A DNA stretch of 64,000 nucleotides from Arthrobacter sp. DWC3 (GCF_002929375.1 NZ_PJIP01000013.1:50516-114515); one strand, 5' to 3'. Shown: positions 14,264 through 24,163, counted from the first letter of the stretch. Notes: generated by a model not told the origin, from the sequence alone. Numbers and translations are program-made.

Positions 14264-16897
14264 TTAGTCTGGGTTGCTGGCCGCCACGAGCCGGCCCCAA
14301 TTTCCCTGTGCGCTCTTCACATTGCTCGTAGTACAGAACAAGTACCGCCACTTCCCAAAATCTCCCTCAGCAGTAGCTTCCCTCGCCCATTGCTCAGTCA
14401 CACGCCTTTTATCTAACACGTCTTGAGTGGTCGCTTCCTTATCAGACTTTCCCTCGACGACCCAAAACGTTCCTTCGGAATCTATTACAATGAAATCTGG
14501 GTAATAGTTATTAGCGTTTTCACGGTAGATGAAAATTCCATCTGTCTCCGGGTCCAAGCGAAGCCAATGCCGAACCTCTGCAGATCCATCGAAGAGATGG
14601 GCGAGTGCGAACTCGGTATCCCCTGAATCAAATCTTGCCGCGGTCAAAACTGAATTTTTCCACCCTTTGTACCACTCGCGCCTGACATACGCGTCTTCTT
14701 TCGATAGCACGTCGCTCTCCACCAGTCGGCCAGGGATTGGTATCTTCTTAACCTCGAACTCCAGTTGAATCGATGATCTTCTGGTCGCGATTACCGCCGC
14801 GATCAGCGAGTGTAAAGCACTGATCGCTCCTCGGCGCTGCTCATCCGTCCATGAGCTCGCTGCGTCTTTTGGATCGAGACCAGCCCCTTCAAGGAATGCG
14901 TCCACCAAACCAAGACTCAAGTTTTTATTGCGTTTCTTGACTGGAAACAGTCCAAGGCTCATTACGGCCAGCGCAAGCGATTCACGTACCTCGAGAAGGC
15001 TAAATAGATCACTCCATGCCTTAAGCGTGGAATTCAGGTCTTCCTCTTGGAGGACCAGCTTGTCATCCTTATCCCTCGTCGTTTCATATTTGCGACGCCG
15101 AATCGACTCTGCTTGAGCGCTGGAAGCGAAGTTCGCGCCCTTCAACCGAGCGTCAGTCAGCGGTATTTCTGACAGTTGGAACGGCATCGGAACGGATCGA
15201 GGCACCCACATCGGGAAGAGAATGGCGTCAGCTCCTTCGGAAAAATCGACGCGGTAGGCCGCCCGCGGAGCCGGCGAAACATCGAGATTCCTCGTGCCCG
15301 TCGGCATTGCGCTCTCACCGTTTCGGAAATGTCCTGCTTGCAGGGCCGGGTCTGATGGATTCGACTCTTCACGCAGCTTCGGGTCCACGTCCGCCTCAGA
15401 GAAGTCAGCAGCCGATCCATCATCGAAGAGTGTGGGTCCACCCCAAACCCCCAAGTCCGGGCCAGAAGTCTCAGTTACGAGCTTTGATTCCCCTGGGAGC
15501 GCGCTGGTATCTGATGCATTTTGACCATTCTCGGCGTCCGTCGGTTCCTTCGCCAAAGAAGGCGTCGGATCGAATGTTCCTGGTTCAGCATCGACTAGAT
15601 CGAGTTGCAGCTGTCGACGGATGAGGTCCTTCTGCTTAAAGAGAGCGTTATAGGACTCGTGCGCCATCACGTCGACGGTATCGAGAGCAATCTGACCGGT
15701 TCGTTTGCCAAACGGTAGGCGTAGTCCTCGTCCGAGTATTTGCTCGGTCAACTGCTCCGAAGCCATTGCGCGGATCGCACATATTACCGCAACCCGCTTT
15801 ACGTCCCAGCCCTCACGAAGCTTATTCACGCTCACTACGGCGCGAATGCCCGAACTAGTTTGATCGACTTCGTCTAAAAGCCGTAAAGCTTCATCCGATG
15901 ATTCCGAGTCTACAATAAGGACTTGATCACCACTACCGATGGCGTCAGAAGTTGATGCGAGAAAATCACCCACAGTCTTCGCATGCGTTATATCTTTTGC
16001 GACTACGAAAAGTAGAGGCTTAGTTTGTGGTCCATCCCGATTTGTATCACGGTAGAGCTTGTAGGCTGCTTCCTTGTAACGTAGCAGGGTACATGCGTCG
16101 AGTAACTGGGCGTTCTGGCCAGCGGTGGTCTTTATGTCGTAACCGTCAGACCGGTACGCGATGACCGGAATTTTCACGTACTTGTCCGCAATTGCCTCAG
16201 CGAGGGTGTAGCGAAATATAACGTGCCGTTTGTCTGCCTCGCTGGGCGTCGCGCTTAGTCCAATGAGGGCGAGCGGCCCGAGTTCGCGAAGCGACGCAGA
16301 GAACTTTTCGGCTTGCTCGTGGTAAACATGAGCCTCGTCCGCGATGACGACTAGATCATCTAAATTTGACAAATGGGTGTACAACGCCTGGCCCAGAATT
16401 TCATCACGTTCGGAGTGAAGTTTCTTCCGCATGTTTTTCGTTGGCTTCACCAACTGCTGAACGTTGAATATGAAGACCTTAGCCACCCGGGGGTTTTGAA
16501 GCTGTGCAGCGATCTGTGGAACTCGGAAGTTGTCCGGAGTGATAACGAGCGGGGGTGAAACTGATCCCGAGACGTACCGATTGGTCGACTTAGTGAAATT
16601 TCCTATTGTTTTGTCCTGAATAGTTTTTCCGGGAGTGACAATAAGAATGTTTCGAACCCCTTGTGCTGAAACATAATCAACAAGAGACGCTGCAAGGTAA
16701 GTCTTACCAACACCCGTGGCGAGATCAAGGTGCAACTGGTGGTAGTTAACCGTCCCTGAATCGTCCGATTCCGGCTTGGCTGATGAGAGACGTTCAATAG
16801 TCTTCGCCAGAGCCATTCGGTTTGGGGTGCGTAACTTGAAGCGACCGGCTACGTCAGCGAGCAGCGCTGGGTCAGGATGGATCGATGCGCTGCACAT
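14264..16897 (-). CDS. res: Type III restriction endonuclease subunit Res
   Basis: An 877-residue superfamily 2 helicase-nuclease. Walker A GVGKT lies at 62-66, the DEAH box at 187-190, the SF2 motif SATPSE about 30 residues later, and the QILGRGLRLPFG motif VI region in the middle. The C-terminal 70 residues carry a PD-(D/E)xK nuclease: YYPDFIVID followed by WVVEGKSDKE. Type III Res needs the Mod subunit to cut DNA between two inversely oriented unmethylated sites after ATP-driven sliding. The ATG overlaps the stop of mod as TAATG, so the two are coupled. Base composition is clearly lower in GC than the flanks. Confidence 0.92.
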   Translation of the reverse strand: MCSASIHPDPALLADVAGRFKLRTPNRMALAKTIERLSSAKPESDDSGTVNYHQLHLDLATGVGKTYLAASLVDYVSAQGVRNILIVTPGKTIQDKTIGNFTKSTNRYVSGSVSPPLVITPDNFRVPQIAAQLQNPRVAKVFIFNVQQLVKPTKNMRKKLHSERDEILGQALYTHLSNLDDLVVIADEAHVYHEQAEKFSASLRELGPLALIGLSATPSEADKRHVIFRYTLAEAIADKYVKIPVIAYRSDGYDIKTTAGQNAQLLDACTLLRYKEAAYKLYRDTNRDGPQTKPLLFVVAKDITHAKTVGDFLASTSDAIGSGDQVLIVDSESSDEALRLLDEVDQTSSGIRAVVSVNKLREGWDVKRVAVICAIRAMASEQLTEQILGRGLRLPFGKRTGQIALDTVDVMAHESYNALFKQKDLIRRQLQLDLVDAEPGTFDPTPSLAKEPTDAENGQNASDTSALPGESKLVTETSGPDLGVWGGPTLFDDGSAADFSEADVDPKLREESNPSDPALQAGHFRNGESAMPTGTRNLDVSPAPRAAYRVDFSEGADAILFPMWVPRSVPMPFQLSEIPLTDARLKGANFASSAQAESIRRRKYETTRDKDDKLVLQEEDLNSTLKAWSDLFSLLEVRESLALAVMSLGLFPVKKRNKNLSLGLVDAFLEGAGLDPKDAASSWTDEQRRGAISALHSLIAAVIATRRSSIQLEFEVKKIPIPGRLVESDVLSKEDAYVRREWYKGWKNSVLTAARFDSGDTEFALAHLFDGSAEVRHWLRLDPETDGIFIYRENANNYYPDFIVIDSEGTFWVVEGKSDKEATTQDVLDKRRVTEQWAREATAEGDFGKWRYLFCTTSNVKSAQGNWGRLVAASNPD

Positions 16898-18687
16898 TAG
16901 TGGGTTGCTCCTTCGCGAAAGAAGTCGTTGGGGGTTATGCGGATTTGGGAATAGGGGCTAAACGTCTCGAGCATCTTTCGAGCATCATGAGTGGCTCCTT
17001 GTCCTACGATTACTGCTTGCTCGCCCACTTCGAGACTGTGCACTGCAGTCTCGACAACTCCTGCATCGATAATTCCATCTATAACTAGCAGGCGTTGTCC
17101 TCCGCGAAGACCAACGAAGGGTGGTCGATCATCGAGTCCGAAGCCGAGTTGAGCTGCGATCCCTCGCGAGAATGTCCCGTTGGTTGCTTTATCCGTTAAG
17201 TAAATCTGCCCAGTTTCATCATCTACTTCGTAGATTGAAGGTGCGACAAATGCTAAGTCGAATCCGCCCCCGCCGTCCCATGTTTTTGAAGGCTTCTTGG
17301 GTTTAGTTTTTGTTAGGTGTCTAAGCTTTTTGATGGTGCTGTCGGCATCTAGGCTGGCGTCTGACTTCACAACTTTGCTAAGGAGGGAGTTGAATTTTTG
17401 TGCTTCGTCGAGACTCATACCTTCTGGCAATTCTGCGCCTTGGGGTAATTCGCGTCCTGCGGCAGTAAAGGTGACACCACCGCTATCTTGACCTCGAACA
17501 ACCATCTCAAGTCGGGGGCGCGTGAACGTACTTACGGTGGAGGCAATCAGTTCACAAGTCACCCATCTTCTACCCATTTTATGGGCTACAGCTGCAGTCG
17601 TACCAGATCCAGCGAAGCAATCGAGAACGATATCGCCCGGTTCGGTAGCGACTTGAAGGATGCGCTGTATGAAGCGTTCTGGTTTGGGCGTCGAGAAAAG
17701 CTTTGAACTTGCGATGCCGGGAAAAAGCCGTTTCAGTTCGGACTTGGCCGTACGTGAAGCGCCTGTGTTTTCGGTGTCCGTCCAAAGGTCTGAAGGGGGA
17801 AGACCGAGGTGATCGTTTAGATAAGTTCTACGAAGGATTCCGCTTTCGTTATCCCTAAATCGAATTTCTCCAGTGTCGATCTTGTTTTGTAAAGTATCCT
17901 TGCTCCACCTCCACCCGTTAGGTGGATATGGAATAGTGACGCCCGATGGAGAAGTAAGGTCGTACATTAGATCTTTTCGGGGACTAGGACTGTTCAGTGG
18001 ATTGCCGTCGAACCAAGGGCCGCGTGGATCTTGGTCCGGATTTTTGAAATGGGGTACTTGATCGGGTCGCGCAACAAGTCTGTTCGAAAGCCAATTGGCT
18101 TTCTTGGTGTAAACATGTATTACGTTGTGATCCTCGGAGAACTGCTTCGCGTCGTTGTTGGAATTGTCGCTGGACTTCCACGTAACAGAAGCGGCGTGGC
18201 ATTCGGGTCCAAACACCTCATCCATGAGGCATCTCATACGATGAGCTTCGGATTCATCCAAGTGAACCCAGACTGAACCGTTGTCCGAAAGGAGGCGTTC
18301 GATGATGAGTAGCCGATCACGCATCATCGTAAGCCACACGGAATGTTCGAGAGAATCCTCGTAATGATCAAACGTCTGTTTAGTGTTGAAGGGCGGATCG
18401 ATGTATACGCATCGGACTTTACCTTCATAGCGTGCGGCTAATTCTGGGACGTGCAGTAATGCGCGGAGAACGTCTCCTGATTCTCCTTCAATCAAAAGGT
18501 TGTCGTGTATGCCCCCGTCATCGCGGTTTCCGATGTGCGTGGTGACGTTCAAAGGGCGTACCTCGGTGACTCTGGGGTCGGTCAAATCCGCCCAGGAGTA
18601 GTCGTACTTGCCCCCTGGGTCGGGAATGAGGGCCCTATCCTTTCCCATCCAAGTGAGTTCTAGACGACCCTGAGGTTCACGCTTCAC
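16897..18687 (-). CDS. mod: Type III DNA adenine methyltransferase subunit Mod
   Basis: A 596-residue beta-class N6-adenine methyltransferase. The catalytic motif IV is DPPF at 97-100 (VYIDPPFNTKQTFDHYEDS); the SAM motif I VLDCFAGSGTTAAVAHKMG comes later, near residue 360, the order expected of Mod proteins; the region between acts as target recognition. Starts at GTG 18687 with AGGGA upstream. Together with Res it forms a complete type III restriction-modification system. Intact motifs suggest an active methylase. The target sequence cannot be predicted from sequence alone. Confidence 0.93.
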   Translation of the reverse strand: MKREPQGRLELTWMGKDRALIPDPGGKYDYSWADLTDPRVTEVRPLNVTTHIGNRDDGGIHDNLLIEGESGDVLRALLHVPELAARYEGKVRCVYIDPPFNTKQTFDHYEDSLEHSVWLTMMRDRLLIIERLLSDNGSVWVHLDESEAHRMRCLMDEVFGPECHAASVTWKSSDNSNNDAKQFSEDHNVIHVYTKKANWLSNRLVARPDQVPHFKNPDQDPRGPWFDGNPLNSPSPRKDLMYDLTSPSGVTIPYPPNGWRWSKDTLQNKIDTGEIRFRDNESGILRRTYLNDHLGLPPSDLWTDTENTGASRTAKSELKRLFPGIASSKLFSTPKPERFIQRILQVATEPGDIVLDCFAGSGTTAAVAHKMGRRWVTCELIASTVSTFTRPRLEMVVRGQDSGGVTFTAAGRELPQGAELPEGMSLDEAQKFNSLLSKVVKSDASLDADSTIKKLRHLTKTKPKKPSKTWDGGGGFDLAFVAPSIYEVDDETGQIYLTDKATNGTFSRGIAAQLGFGLDDRPPFVGLRGGQRLLVIDGIIDAGVVETAVHSLEVGEQAVIVGQGATHDARKMLETFSPYSQIRITPNDFFREGATH

Positions 18688-18838
18688 AAAGTTCCCTACT
18701 TCTAGTGCGGACTGACTCGTCCTATGCGATTGATCATGGACGGCCTAGGTCGCCACAAGGCCTAAGGGAGTTCTTCCAGCGATGCAAGGTGTCTCCTCAG
18801 GTAGGTTTCGAGCTGGCCAAGTGGGCGGTTGGTCAGCG

Positions 18839-21475
18839 TCAGAATCCGTACAGGTATCGACGAGCGTTGAAGGCGTCCCGGCCTCCTTCGAGGAGTTCCT
18901 CGACCATTTCCCGAACCGGTGGATGATCAATCGAGCCCAAACCGTCCGGGACGATCCTACCTGTGACGCCTGCCGGCCCGTCTTCGGCTGCAAGGGACAC
19001 GATCTGGTCAGCGTCGCCTAGAACGGGGATGTTGGCGTTGTGGCTCGAAAATACTGCCTGCCGGCTTCCCTTGGTCTCCCGCAAGCGTGGAACGATATCC
19101 TCGTAGATGAAGCGGTTATCGAGATCATCTTCCGGCTGATCGATAATTAGCGGCCCTTCACCTCTGTTCATGAGTAGCAACAATAGGGCGGTCGCTTTCT
19201 GTCCCGTGGAAAGATGATCAAGACTGCGCCAAGTAGGCAAGGTCTTGGTTCCAACATTCAATTCCAGGTCGGTACTGATGGGCAACGTGACCTCTTCAAT
19301 AAGCATGAGGGTTTCTTCAGATGCACCCGCTAAAGCGGCCGCTTGAGCAGGGGAGATTGTTGGGTAGGTGCCGCGAATGGCATCAACGCCTTCGCGCAAG
19401 AGGTCAGCGAATGCATGGGGGGATACAAGGTCAGCAGTGGATACGGCCGCTCGGACAAGGTCCAGGCGACCTCCAATCGATTTTTCGAGAAGTGCAAACA
19501 GGGGTGTCCGATCCTGACCGTCCCGTACGCTGGCTCTGACAGTGTCCTTAAGCCGACGCCCAACCTTCTTGGCTTCTTGCTTAAGTTCTCGAATTTTTAG
19601 GGCGCGACTATCATCGGCCTGAACAAGCAACTCTCCTCGAGTCGTTTGTAGCTGCATGAGCGTGCTGACGTGGTCCTCACGCTGCTTTAGAAGTGGAGTC
19701 AGTGTCATTAATTCTGCCCGCAAGCTTAGGTATTCTGTTCCGTCGATGCCATCGGGCTGGAGCGCGCGGAGGGCACGGTCCAGGTCCACGCGAGAAGGTC
19801 CGACTAGACCCTCCCAAGCCGATTCAATCTCGGCCATTGATGCTATCGCTTTTGCTTTGGATAGTTCGAGAGTTGAACGCACCGTTGCCAGTGTTTCATT
19901 GTACTGCGCGAGAACTGCGCGAGCCTGCGCTAACAGGTCATGATTGGGCAGCGCTGACGCAGCCTTCGTGTCGAGAAATTCCACCTCAAGTTGGTGTAAT
20001 TGAATATCAGCAGTATTGAGTAGCGAGGCACTGCGACCGAGAAGAGTCGCTTCTTGCTGTATCTGCTCCTGAACTTTAAGTTTCTCACCAACGCCTACTG
20101 CGTTGAACTGTGTCAGACGTTCTTCGACTACCACCATTCGGCCCAGCCGCGAATCCAGAGATGTTAGTGCCTCGCGGATTCTGAGGATGTCCGCGCGCGA
20201 TTGCGCCAGCAGTGCATTGTTTTCATCCGTGGTCATACCCGAGCCTGAAGAGCTAGGTAAGTATCGTTCTAGTAGCTGAGTTAGCTTCTGAGGATCACGG
20301 GCTAGCTCCGCTAGTTCGCGTTGACCATAGACCTCTGTACCTCCCATCACATCCTGCGGCGTTGACCGCAGAATCACTCCCTTGCTGTCACGCACGACCG
20401 GCTTCGCTCCGACGACGCGCTCGATTGTGTAGGTGGAGGGGGAGGGTCTACGGACTTCTATTTCCGCATGTATCTTCGTTCCCGATCCAAGGACATTCTT
20501 GATGGTTGCCGCGTGCTCGTCGACGGAAAGCTTCGCTAGTGGCGTGATGCCGAGAACGTAGCGGATGCTCTCGAGGACAGTAGATTTGCCGGATCCGCGC
20601 CCTCCAATCAGGACATTGAGGGACTCGTTGAACTTAATCTTTACGCCATCAAGAAAGCCGCCCTCCCAAGAAATTCCTACAATCTTGGCGTGCGCATTGA
20701 CTGTCGGGTCTTCACGCGACACTCGTGTTTCTGGGGTTCTGAAAGCTAGATCGAGTCCTGTGATGGTTAGGCTCGAGAGTTTAATCCAGCTTGTGCTGCC
20801 CGACTTAGGCACATCAATTGGCTTGCTGATATCTGCGGCGTTAAGTATTGCGATTGGATTGTCACGCTTGTATGCAGGATTTTTATTTTCAATTATTTGG
20901 CGGTGCCCCTGAGAGGGTGCGACGCCGCCCAGTGCCGCAGCGTGCAACCGTGGGTCCTTCCAAGCACGAATGGCAGATTGGCCACTTAGCTTGTTGAATA
21001 GACCTCCACCAGTAGTGGCGTGCGGGGCGATGACGACCGCGTTCCATTCCTGAGCTGCGGCAAGTAGGTCCGTGGTATCGAGATTCCCAGGTCGAGATTC
21101 CCGACACTCGTCAGGAATGCCACACTCGCCGATGCGCCTATTGATGCTGGAAGCCGTGGTGGACGGATCGAAGAGCACCAAAAGATGCACCCCGTCTTTC
21201 GCCGTTGCCTCAAAGCCCGGGAAAACCGTGATTCCAGCAGCTGTCGCAGCTGATCGGAGTTCAGAGCTGGAGTCCACGCACCAGTGGTCCGTGATAGAGA
21301 TGACACTGATCGACGCGGCCTGTAGGGCATCTATTATGGCGCGATTGTAGGACGCTTCATCTGGATAAGCAGGATCGGATTTGCCGTTACTAGCTAAGTA
21401 GGCGAACGGATTGACCTGCAGTGCGCAGCGATGCCAGGCAGAACCTTCTTGTAGGTCCGCAAAAACTGACTGCAT
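18839..21475 (-). CDS. PHP-domain/SMC-like ATPase (TrlF-like), defence-associated
   Basis: An 878-residue fusion. Residues 10-160 are a PHP-type metallophosphoesterase-like domain with ISITDHW (TDH 62-64) and APHATTGGG; the first metal motif, normally HxH, reads QxN here (RCALQVNP at 17-23), as I recall for this family. From residue 280 follows an SMC/RecN-like ATPase: Walker A GGRGSGKST at 291-299, a long coiled-coil region about 420-640, then LDHLSTGQKATALLL signature and the Walker B PLIIDQPEDDLDN. Such PHP-ATPases cluster with restriction systems and are predicted antiviral effectors. The ATG at 21475 follows GGGGGAA; a longer frame upstream looks non-coding. It lies 150 bases upstream of mod, same strand. 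Confidence 0.85.
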   Translation of the reverse strand: MQSVFADLQEGSAWHRCALQVNPFAYLASNGKSDPAYPDEASYNRAIIDALQAASISVISITDHWCVDSSSELRSAATAAGITVFPGFEATAKDGVHLLVLFDPSTTASSINRRIGECGIPDECRESRPGNLDTTDLLAAAQEWNAVVIAPHATTGGGLFNKLSGQSAIRAWKDPRLHAAALGGVAPSQGHRQIIENKNPAYKRDNPIAILNAADISKPIDVPKSGSTSWIKLSSLTITGLDLAFRTPETRVSREDPTVNAHAKIVGISWEGGFLDGVKIKFNESLNVLIGGRGSGKSTVLESIRYVLGITPLAKLSVDEHAATIKNVLGSGTKIHAEIEVRRPSPSTYTIERVVGAKPVVRDSKGVILRSTPQDVMGGTEVYGQRELAELARDPQKLTQLLERYLPSSSGSGMTTDENNALLAQSRADILRIREALTSLDSRLGRMVVVEERLTQFNAVGVGEKLKVQEQIQQEATLLGRSASLLNTADIQLHQLEVEFLDTKAASALPNHDLLAQARAVLAQYNETLATVRSTLELSKAKAIASMAEIESAWEGLVGPSRVDLDRALRALQPDGIDGTEYLSLRAELMTLTPLLKQREDHVSTLMQLQTTRGELLVQADDSRALKIRELKQEAKKVGRRLKDTVRASVRDGQDRTPLFALLEKSIGGRLDLVRAAVSTADLVSPHAFADLLREGVDAIRGTYPTISPAQAAALAGASEETLMLIEEVTLPISTDLELNVGTKTLPTWRSLDHLSTGQKATALLLLLMNRGEGPLIIDQPEDDLDNRFIYEDIVPRLRETKGSRQAVFSSHNANIPVLGDADQIVSLAAEDGPAGVTGRIVPDGLGSIDHPPVREMVEELLEGGRDAFNARRYLYGF

Positions 21476-21916
21476 TCTTCCCCCATTTTCCGATCGTCTG
21501 GTCCAACTCAACGCCAAGCTACAGCACTGTGCCGACATAGCTGAACTGAGCGTGAGGCGCCGGGTTGGCCGCATGTTGGATGTTCATGGTGAATCTGGCA
21601 CATGTGCTTATTCATGCTCTTGCCGCGCGTATGAGTGGGATGTGGCAGTGCGTCGCGTCTGTCAGATAGTTCAAGGTTTCGCGGGGCTCTTCGCAGCCGG
21701 TTGCAAGGGTGGCATAAAGGACCGATTGTGCACCACTTGTTTGCTACGTAGTCGAAGTTGACCAGCGGGCTGACCACGGCTTGGTCTTCCTGATGGGTGG
21801 AGCCCGGAGCGAGATGATCGCTGTGGGCTTCTAGCTCTGGCGTTTGTGCTGGATCCTGTGGGACTTCGTTGCCAAGGTGTCTTGACAGTGTGCCGTCACG
21901 AGGACATGCTGACGGT
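21476..21916. other. 441-bp intergenic region with no recognisable gene
   Basis: Divergent promoter region between the PHP-ATPase gene (minus) and a small HTH gene (plus). Several short open frames cross it but none has a ribosome site, a domain or good composition. The promoter of the defence operon must lie near 21480-21560; no clear -10/-35 pair stands out. Confidence 0.4.
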
Positions 21917-22261
21917 ATGGCGAGATACAGCGGCGGACCAACCGTTCACAGAGCAATGACGGGACCTCGATCGACGGGAGCGTCCACGTCGAGCCCACAG
22001 AGTTGGAAGGCAGAGGTAACCACTACCCTGGGGGCTATCCAGCAGGTCCGCCAGACGTGCGACAACACCGAACTCAGGACGGTGAAGTATGCACGGAAGG
22101 CGGGCCTGTCCTGGGCAGAGATCGCCACCGCTCTCGGGGTCACGCGCCAAGCGGCATGGGAACGGTGGCACGAAATCGACGAGACCCTGCCCACGAGCGA
22201 TACGTGGGGCCCCTATTCACTGAACGACACGGTGCCCGAGCGCTTTCGCAACACCGAGTAG
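21917..22261 (+). CDS. Small HTH protein, paralogous to the C-terminus of the protein at 30629
   Basis: A 114-residue protein beginning MARYSGGPTVHRAMTG at ATG 21917. The C-terminal half has a helix-turn-helix: ARKAGLSWAEIATALGVTRQ, AAWERWHEID. The same framework (AGASWADIGRAVGISRQSAHERW) ends the protein at 30629-31153. This type of AsnC/sigma-like HTH at the end of small actinobacterial proteins is frequent, with no assigned regulator role. Likely DNA-binding; a stand-alone gene between defence genes. Confidence 0.6.
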   Translation: MARYSGGPTVHRAMTGPRSTGASTSSPQSWKAEVTTTLGAIQQVRQTCDNTELRTVKYARKAGLSWAEIATALGVTRQAAWERWHEIDETLPTSDTWGPYSLNDTVPERFRNTE

Positions 22262-22705
22262 AGCACCATAGCCGACACCTTCAGTCCGGCTCGTTCACCG
22301 TCTTATCGGAGGTGCTTCTCCGGCCGACGGGGGAGGGATGAGTTCTGATGGCCCGGGTGCGGTGGTGTCCTCGAGCGGCAACGGCGTGGGCGCGCGGTGA
22401 GTGGCCAACCACCCGTGTGCTTCAAGGTTGTTGATCCTGCACGGTCATCTTTTGCGGCCTCGATCGGCCGATATAGGTGTGGCGTTGGGGTACACCCCAA
22501 CGCCACAGCGCAGATTGGCTCCGATCGTGTTGCTCTAGGGTCCTTCTGCGGCTTCCGCAACAGAAGTGTTCGAGGGTCTAGACGTCGTGCAACGTTAACG
22601 GAGGGTGCGTGGAACCGTCCTGGGCTACCAGGCGAGACAGATCTGCTTCGAAGGTCAGTGGGCGGTTGTACACCTTGTTTACCAAGCGATGGGGGAGAGG
22701 TCGGC
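22262..22705. other. 444-bp intergenic region with strong palindromes
   Basis: No credible gene. It carries the 10-bp palindrome ATCGGCCGAT (about 22463-22472) and, seven bases on, the 28-bp palindrome at 22479-22506 annotated separately. Two clusters of symmetry upstream of a ribbon-helix-helix gene suggest operators, but no RHH half-site was matched. Confidence 0.45.
22479..22506. promoter_or_regulatory. 28-bp perfect inverted repeat
   Basis: Two 13-base arms, GTGGCGTTGGGGT and its complement, are separated by only two bases. With such a short spacer the DNA palindrome is more likely a protein-binding site or cruciform than a terminator, though an 11-bp RNA hairpin with a 6-base loop is also possible and the stem is not followed by T residues. 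Confidence 0.6.
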
Positions 22706-22975
22706 GTGGCAACGAGACATCAGCAATCACATCCGTCCGGGCAGGTAGTTTCCGTGCGACTACCACCGGACATCATCAAGCGGATTGACGCCCTGGCCGA
22801 GCATACGGGGCGCAGCCGCGGACTCTATATCCGACTCGCGCTGAGCGCCTTCCTGCCGCAGCTCGAGGAAGATCACTGGAACCAGAAGACCGCCCGCTAC
22901 GAACGGGACGGCTTCAATCGTGACTTCGCACAGATCACGACGCATCTCATGGAAGACCCGAAGTCCAGCCCTTGA
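22706..22975 (+). CDS. Ribbon-helix-helix DNA-binding protein
   Basis: An 89-residue protein starting at GTG 22706 behind GGGGGAGAGG. Residues 14-50 fit the CopG/Arc RHH fold: the strand VVSVRLPPDI, then IKRIDALAEHTGRSRGLYIRLAL. The C-terminal third is charged and could contact a partner. RHH proteins of this size are commonly antitoxins or plasmid copy/partition regulators. No toxin gene is adjacent on the same strand, so assignment as an antitoxin is not justified; a regulatory role is likely. Confidence 0.75.
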   Translation: MATRHQQSHPSGQVVSVRLPPDIIKRIDALAEHTGRSRGLYIRLALSAFLPQLEEDHWNQKTARYERDGFNRDFAQITTHLMEDPKSSP

Positions 22976-23050
22976 ACCACCACGGCGCGGTGCGCAGAAG
23001 GATCCCTCCACGTACAGATCTGTGAGCTGAAGCCGCTACCCAGAAATCCC

Positions 23051-23956
23051 TCACCTGCGTCGTTCAGCGATCTCCTTATGGGACGCGAAGTGATCGGCTG
23101 TGGCCGTACTATGAGCCGAGCAGGGACGCCCTACGAGCTCACTAACAGCTTCCCTGGTGTGCGGCGTTGTGGGGCGAGTCGCGGAAACAATCCGACCGCC
23201 CTCGTCGACGGCTACGTATCCCCATTCAAAGAGAGCGTCGCACCCAAGGTTACAAACAAGCATCGCCACAGACTCGAAGTTTCGTCGCTCGGCCTCGCTG
23301 CACTGGGCGCGCGGTTTGATGTGTGCCGCGATCAATAGATTGATCGGCAGCTCGCGCCCGCATAAGGAGCATTCGACAGACGTTCGACCGGCAATCAGGT
23401 GTCGTCGGAGATCTCGCTGCTCGGCTCGGACTTTACCAAAACCCTCCGTGTCTGATGCATCACCATCCCAGAAGGTCGACGGGCGACCCAACCAGCTGTC
23501 ATCAGGGCTAGGGATGATGACGTCCACCTCCTCCAGAAGCCGCTGCCCATCCTCGACACTCAGCCGCGACAAAAATTTGCCCTGTGCCGCTCCACTCCCG
23601 TCGCTGTTTAGGGGCCCCTGCTGACCGACAGTGATGAGAGAGTTTAACCTCCGATACCCGACCTCGAGGTCAGTAACGAGAGGCTCTACCCGCACAAGCC
23701 ACCCTTCATCCTTCTCACCATCCCGGGCGGGATACTCCGGCGGTCGCGGGTGATCGACAGCCTCCTCGGTTACCGTGCTCACGGCTCGCAGCGCTGCTTT
23801 CTGATAGTGAAAAATAACGTCGCCCGGCTGGAGGTCCATAATCAGGCGACGAGCCTCATCCAGGTTTCTCGGTGCTGGCCGAGGACACGTCCACAACGTT
23901 TTGGCGACTATGACCTGCTCGTAATTCCTGCTCTGATTCGCGAAGTAGTAAGCCAC
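23051..23956 (-). CDS. Probable EVE-HNH modification-dependent endonuclease
   Basis: Residues 1-100 resemble the PUA-like EVE domain: YYFANQSRNYEQ, LWTCP, LQPGDVIFHYQKAALRAVSTV. Residues 193-255 form an HNH nuclease: CSLC at 196-199, AAHIKPRA (His212), then CNLGCDALFEWGYVAV. This order is that of EVE-HNH enzymes, which bind modified cytosine in DNA and cleave it as an anti-phage defence. The GTG at 23956 starts exactly where family similarity begins; the frame stays open to GTG 24121, but the extra 55 residues are not family-like and neither start has a good ribosome site. It closes the defence block begun by the type III system. Confidence 0.8.
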   Translation of the reverse strand: MAYYFANQSRNYEQVIVAKTLWTCPRPAPRNLDEARRLIMDLQPGDVIFHYQKAALRAVSTVTEEAVDHPRPPEYPARDGEKDEGWLVRVEPLVTDLEVGYRRLNSLITVGQQGPLNSDGSGAAQGKFLSRLSVEDGQRLLEEVDVIIPSPDDSWLGRPSTFWDGDASDTEGFGKVRAEQRDLRRHLIAGRTSVECSLCGRELPINLLIAAHIKPRAQCSEAERRNFESVAMLVCNLGCDALFEWGYVAVDEGGRIVSATRPTTPHTREAVSELVGRPCSAHSTATADHFASHKEIAERRR

Positions 23957-24163
23957 TCGCCAAGCACACCACACCAGAGCCGGCAAACTGAGTAGCGTCG
24001 TGCTTTGAACACAGCGGCTGGTGACATCTATCGAGTTCGGCTCCGATCCCTGCAGCGGGGTTTCGAACTCGTGCAGGAGTTGCGGTGCTCTACCAGGTTG
24101 TGGATCGCCGAGCCAGGGCACGCGTGTGATGCCCTGGCTCAGATCCTCCGGCGTTCAACCGCT

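Noticed and set aside
22397-22705. 103-codon extension of the RHH protein
   Set aside because: It would translate through the perfect palindrome region and shows no domain; GTG 22706 has a strong ribosome site.
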